Source of the DNA: Siderastrea radians
Lineage: Eukaryota; Cnidaria; Anthozoa; Scleractinia; Rhizangiidae
Direction: 5' to 3'
Length of the DNA: 64,000 nucleotides
Assembly (NCBI GenBank): GCA_964017195.1
Contig: OZ024895.1
Coordinates: forward strand, 28,202,875-28,266,874
Shown here: piece by piece, positions 57,501 through 63,500 of the stretch
Layout: every line of letters begins with the position of its first letter
How positions within the stretch are numbered: the stretch's first letter is position 1
The notes under the pieces: generated by a model
The model's input: the letters and a program-made list of their open reading frames with translations, nothing else
The model's database searches: none
Told to the model about the DNA's origin: nothing
Program-made: the position numbers and the translations under genes

Positions 57501-60500
57501 TTAGTCCTTCTTCGTTGCTATCTGATGTATCTGCCTCAGGCGTTTTTAGACTAATTCCATATTCATTGAAATGATCACGTAGATATTGGAAGTTTATGTA
57601 TAGTTCAATGTTCTGAGCATTGGGGTTGCAGGCCTCCATAATTTTATCCGTGAACAAATCACTTCCCCAAAACCTCGCTCAGGAGCCTAAATATGCTGGG
57701 TTAAATTACATGAGAAAACCGCAAACCATTATGCGCCTGCAAAGTTTACGGAGGAGCTACAGTCGAGGGACTTTCCGGTGATATTTTTCATCGGGGACGA
57801 TTGATTCGTGGAAACAAATGGTAAGTAAATAAGCATGGTAAGAGGAGAAGAAAATGTCACAAAACCAGTCCAGTTAATTTGGACTGCCACTTTTTTATCA
57901 TTGGGCCGTTCATCGTCATTTTCGCCTACCAAACCTAAAATTTGGCCTGCCATTTGGCCATTGGCAGGCTGCTATTTCGAGCTCTGAATGTGTAATGCTA
58001 GAACAATCAGCCCACCAAAATATACCATTCAAGCAGTACAATTTCCTTTACTCACCTTCAATGAGGGCATGTACTTTGTGCATGTAGTTTGCCAGATTAT
58101 CAGCTACTATAGTAACTAGGGAATGTGTCTGCTGTAATTGATTTATAACTTCATGTCGATAGTAAACATGTGGGTTACGTTGAGTATGGGAGTAGTTTTG
58201 AGGAGCCTGTAAAGAAGTGAGAAATAGTATTAAATCAGAACTATGAAATGATCAAGGGATGGCCTACCAAAATGTCTCCATGTTTCTAGTACCAATGACT
58301 GTCACTTTGGTAGACAAATGCAATTCTGCATGTATCTAGAAATTATGTGATATTCGACCATGTTTTTTATTTGTTTGACTCAACTAATTCATAGTGACTT
58401 CACTAGACATGTGTCATTCCAAGGAAAACAAGAAAAATTGTGACCCTGTTAAATGTAACAGTTTGAGGGATTGATCTACCTTGCAGGTCAAAGGCTTGTC
58501 AAGCTACATTACCTCACATAACAGAGTTCTTGCATGTTATTATTTATTTATTCTTTCTGTTAATGAAAGAACATTGCCTTACACCAAATTGGGCTCTAAA
58601 TATAGGCAGAGAAAGTGTGGTGATTTTCAAAAATTATAGCAACATTTCAATGGTAATAGCACATGATGACATTCTCTTGCCTACTTAGCATGTGAAATTT
58701 ATTTTATTGCAACATTATTACTTTTTGTTGCAATTTATAACAACCACAGTCCCATCTGTACCTCATAAAAAAGAGAACAAATTTCTTTGATTTGCTTGAG
58801 AGCTGGTAACACCCAGGTATCGCTACGGAGCTCTTCTATACATCGATCAATCCATTCTGTTTTTTGAGAGTCACGGTCCTGTGAAAAAAAAAAGGTGTAA
58901 ATATTGATCGTTCTTATTGCTATTCTCTATCCCATGTGCTCAAATTCAACAACTTACAGTTCTCTAGTGAAATGAAACTTGATTTACACTCTTCACATCA
59001 TTACAAAATGCACCTTACAGTTATTTGCCCAGAATAATTATTTTTAAATCAATAGCTCAAACAGCTGAGGATGAGTTTTGCTAGAAACATGTTTAAGTGA
59101 AGAAACTGATATGTTGTATCAACTCAGTCTAGAAGAGACTGGTAAATGTTGCAATTGTGATGTTGAGCATTAAATTGAGGCTTTATTCAGGCTTTATTTG
59201 AAACTGCATAAATTGCACTGTGTCCACTACTTCATTTGGTTTTGCATTTTTCAGAAGCTAGTTACTTGAAGAAGTGTAAATTACCTGCGAACAACTGTAA
59301 TCCAAAATCTTGATGTGTGCACTAAGAGCAAGGTCCATGATGTCCGTTGGAACATCTTCACTATGAGCAAGATTCCACAGCAGACCCAGCACCTATAATA
59401 ATGGAGAACACCTGGGTGATACCTGGCGATACCTGGGTGTTACCAGCTATCAAGAGCAAAGAGAGGCTGAAAGTCTACCACAATAAGCACTTGACCACTC
59501 AAGCGAGGAGGAAGAGCTCCAACATAAAAAGGGTGGCAGCACAAGTCAAACCTTTTGTGCATAAACATCTGTGGTTTGTTACCGCTTAGGGGGGTGAAAC
59601 CCAGCCTGTGTAGCAGTCGTTTCTGCGGGAAATGTGCAAGGGCAAAGGGTGAAAAGGAGCAAAAAAATTAGGAGTGGGGGGGAGAGGAGAATTTTTTGCT
59701 CTCTTTCACCCCATGCCCTCACGCATATGCAGCTTAGCTGACTACCCCCCCCCCCTCCCCACCAGGTTGATCGCAATCTTAATATTAAGGAATAAAGAAC
59801 TCTCTATCCCCATTGCTTGCAAGTGAAGCATAGGTCATCTAAGGCCCTCCTACAACAACACGGTTCCTGTAGACGTTTCAGCATAGTTACTCGAGGGACT
59901 GGTTATGAAACCTTGCAAGTTTCAAAGGCCATAACAAAGGTGCTGCAATTTATGTTGAAAGTTCTACGACCGTGCACAATCTTTTGTTTTACGTTCGCAC
60001 ACTATGGCTGAATAACTTAACAGTGACATTTTTATTGGTTCGTTGCTCATGCAAAATTCAAACCTATTGTTGTTTGTGCACGGTCAAGGCTAAAAACGGT
60101 AACAAAAACATAAAACAAAGGACCTTGCTGAGCTTCATAACCAGATTCTTTTATTAACTATAGTTTCAGTAACCAGTAGAGATTCATGAGAGTATGTGGT
60201 TGGCCCACTGCTCAACCACTGGTTCAAAGGGAGGGTTATAATTGGTTTTAAGAGCTGTTTTCAATCATCTACTAGCTCACCTTGTGTGCCATTACACCTT
60301 CTTTGTCATCCTCAGCTAACCGCCTTATTAACTCTAATAATTTCTCTCTCTGTTTTTTGCTAGCATTTGTCCAACTCTCCTGTGGATGAGATTTTTAAAT
60401 ATACCATCATTGCATAAAGCAATTCCTTGCACAGAAGAACAAGAATACTGCTGAACAGGTTTCCAATATAAAACAATGGACTAAATAACAAGTCTAAACA

Positions 60501-63500
60501 ACTTGTTTGGTCTTCTTTCTCAAAAATTTTACCACAGCATAAAATATGAATAGATGTGTTATCTATTTGCATTTTACCTTGTGGACAATTATAATTTGAT
60601 ATGTTACCCTGATAGGTTTCTGAGGTGTTTAGTTTTGCCAATAGCTCATTTAAACTAATCAAAACCTCTTGGAAAAAGGTATGCTGCCCTTCCTAACTTT
60701 ATTTGACATTTTTTTAGTCTTGGTCACGGCGACTAAGATGGTCTCAGAAGAACATGGTCTCAGAACTACATTATTATGACTTTCAATCTAAGAACTTGTT
60801 TCAGGATTACGACTTACTTTGAAACAATCATTAGGGTACACTGAATGTAATTGAACTGCATTAAAAAAATTTTTTTCTTCTGGAAGCCATTTTTTGTAAT
60901 GAATGAACCATTCAACATCTTCAACATTCCCACAGTTAATTTAAACAAACATACAGCAAGTCTGGGACTAAATTAAAGGGTTCTTGGTTGTTCACCTGGA
61001 AACAAGAGAAGAGGTGATCAAGCTGATCTGCAGAAAAATCCCAAGCTAATTTGGCCAGAAGATCATGAATGTTCTTTACAATGGCATCATGTTTTCCAGC
61101 CTGACAAGGAAGATACACAAATAAAATTTAACAATTCAAAACTATTACAGACATAATCTAATTCAATCCACAGCAATCAAAAAGCAGCATAAACATTTTG
61201 TAAAGTTCACATCAGAGTGCATGTTGTTGTTGTTGTTGTTGGTTTTTTTTTTTTTAATGCAAACAGGCAAATGAAAACTTGTAAAGAAAATTGAACAACA
61301 CAAACCTGTGCAGACCAGATATTGTCCAAATCCTCCAGGGACAAAGCTTTTTCTTTTATAACAAAGCGCAAAATTTTTTCCAGTTTTTCAACATACTGGA
61401 AAGACATAAAATTAACACAAGTTAGTTCTTACTCCATAAGTTGTAGAAGAATACAAATTCACCTTATTACAGCATAATATGCAAAAGTATGGACACTTCT
61501 AATATGCATACTTCCACAACAGCAACTTTCTACGGACAGCTGCCGAAAAACCAACTCTAGTTTATTTATGGCCTTCACTTGGTTTTCTGTAAGTTATTAT
61601 CACATTTTGATGGGATAGTCACTTGCTAATTAAACAAATTAAGTACTGTGCAATCACACAGGATGGTAATATATAGATGTAGCCAAGCCTAAAAGCAAAG
61701 CTCCATACTTTTTTCTTGCTGAAAATACTCTCATTGAAGTCATTAAATGTAGTACATATGACATGGCAATAACCATGGTCATGAACAGAAAAAAAAAACA
61801 GAAGGCATGCACTTGCTCTGCTATATTTTTGGCTATACAGATGGGGACCACTGCCAAATGCTGTGAACTCATGCAATGTGCCAACCAAGTTCGCTGGAGG
61901 TGATCAGCTCTTGAGTTCCATAAGCAGTTCCAATGTCACATTGATTGGTATCGATTTTTCCTTTTGTTACTTCACAACAGAACACAACAAAGATGAAGTC
62001 CTCGAAGTCAAATTTCATAATTTGAACTTTTCGCCTTCCACCAAAAAGACAACTGAGTGTTCTTTTTCTTTATGTTTATAGATATTAGATGTTTTTTCAA
62101 GGATAAAACCTTGGTACTCTCAAACAATTGTTTTGCTAAATAAGCTTAAGCTTTTAAAGAAACCTCTTATTCGAAAGCGATGATAGTTATGCAATTTCCT
62201 GCCATGAAAAATGCTGGTTGTCCAAAAGCACCATTCGATTTCCCGCCAAGAAAAGATGGCATTCTTCTCCCCCCATGGGTTGCATTCGGACTCCCCTCCT
62301 CCAGAGTCTGTATGGACCGACGTACCTACAGACGTACGCTGACATCAACATTTCTTGCATGGATAGGTTACCAGATTTCCTTACTCAAGATGCTCTGCTT
62401 GTGCGCTCCGCACACTGGCGCTCCACTAAAAACAACCTTGTAAAATTTTGCACATTAATTTGTACCACACTATGTCAACATGCTGTAACAAGTACCTGAG
62501 GTTGATGAAGATTATCTTTTAATACAATAGAAAGAACACCATTTTTCTGAATCCATTCCTGCAACACAACAAAAGCATTCTTATTGATCCGGTTGAAGGA
62601 AGGTTACTTATCTAAGGACACAACAGAATGCAGAGATCAGCATTCAAAACCAGAGATCTTTAACTTGAAACTCCAAAACTATGGATGACAAAGAGGTTCA
62701 TTTTGAGGGCAAGAGACCATGCACATAACAAAGTTGAAGCTTCTATTTATAGTGGAACCTCAATATAATGAAGTGCCAAGGCACTGGCAATATGTGTTTG
62801 TTATAACGGGGGTTCATTATATCAGGGTCCCTTTCAATACATTTTACTATACTATTGCTGGGTTGAAGAATATTGTTTGTTATACCAGGGCATTCGTTAC
62901 ATAGAGGTTCGTTATAATTTTATCAGGGTTCCACTATGTGTGTTCATTTATGTGTTCTTTTATTTACTTTAAATCCAAGCCCTGGCCAGCTGAGCCAAAG
63001 ACGTTTGGAGACAACCATTAAATTTCAAAAGCATTATTTTGAAGATTGTATTAGAGTCATTCAAATGGCAAGGAGACTTGTGAAGTTGATGCTTTACTCA
63101 CCGCCATCCTCTCAGCTGTTAGCCACTCTTCCTCTTCTGTTACAGTGTGCCGGTGAGTGAAGTATGATACACCTGTGATAACTTTATTTATCTGAAAACA
63201 ATTTACATTTTTAGTGACTATCAACATGCAGTGTATTTAAAACATGTTAAAATTCCATTGACGTACAAATGACTGAGAACAACAAATTAAATCGACAAGG
63301 GACTAAAAAGGAAAAAAGAAAAAAAGAGGAAGAAAAGAAAAATTCTTGATCACAAAAACATAAGTCATGGTCATAGTCACCTAAGTCACCTTACCTCATT
63401 TAAAGCATTCATCTTTCCATTAAATGAAGAAATTTGAAGTAACCTGGGAAAGAAGTGCATTGATGGCATGTTACTGTGTCGCAAGGGAAAACCACTCAAA

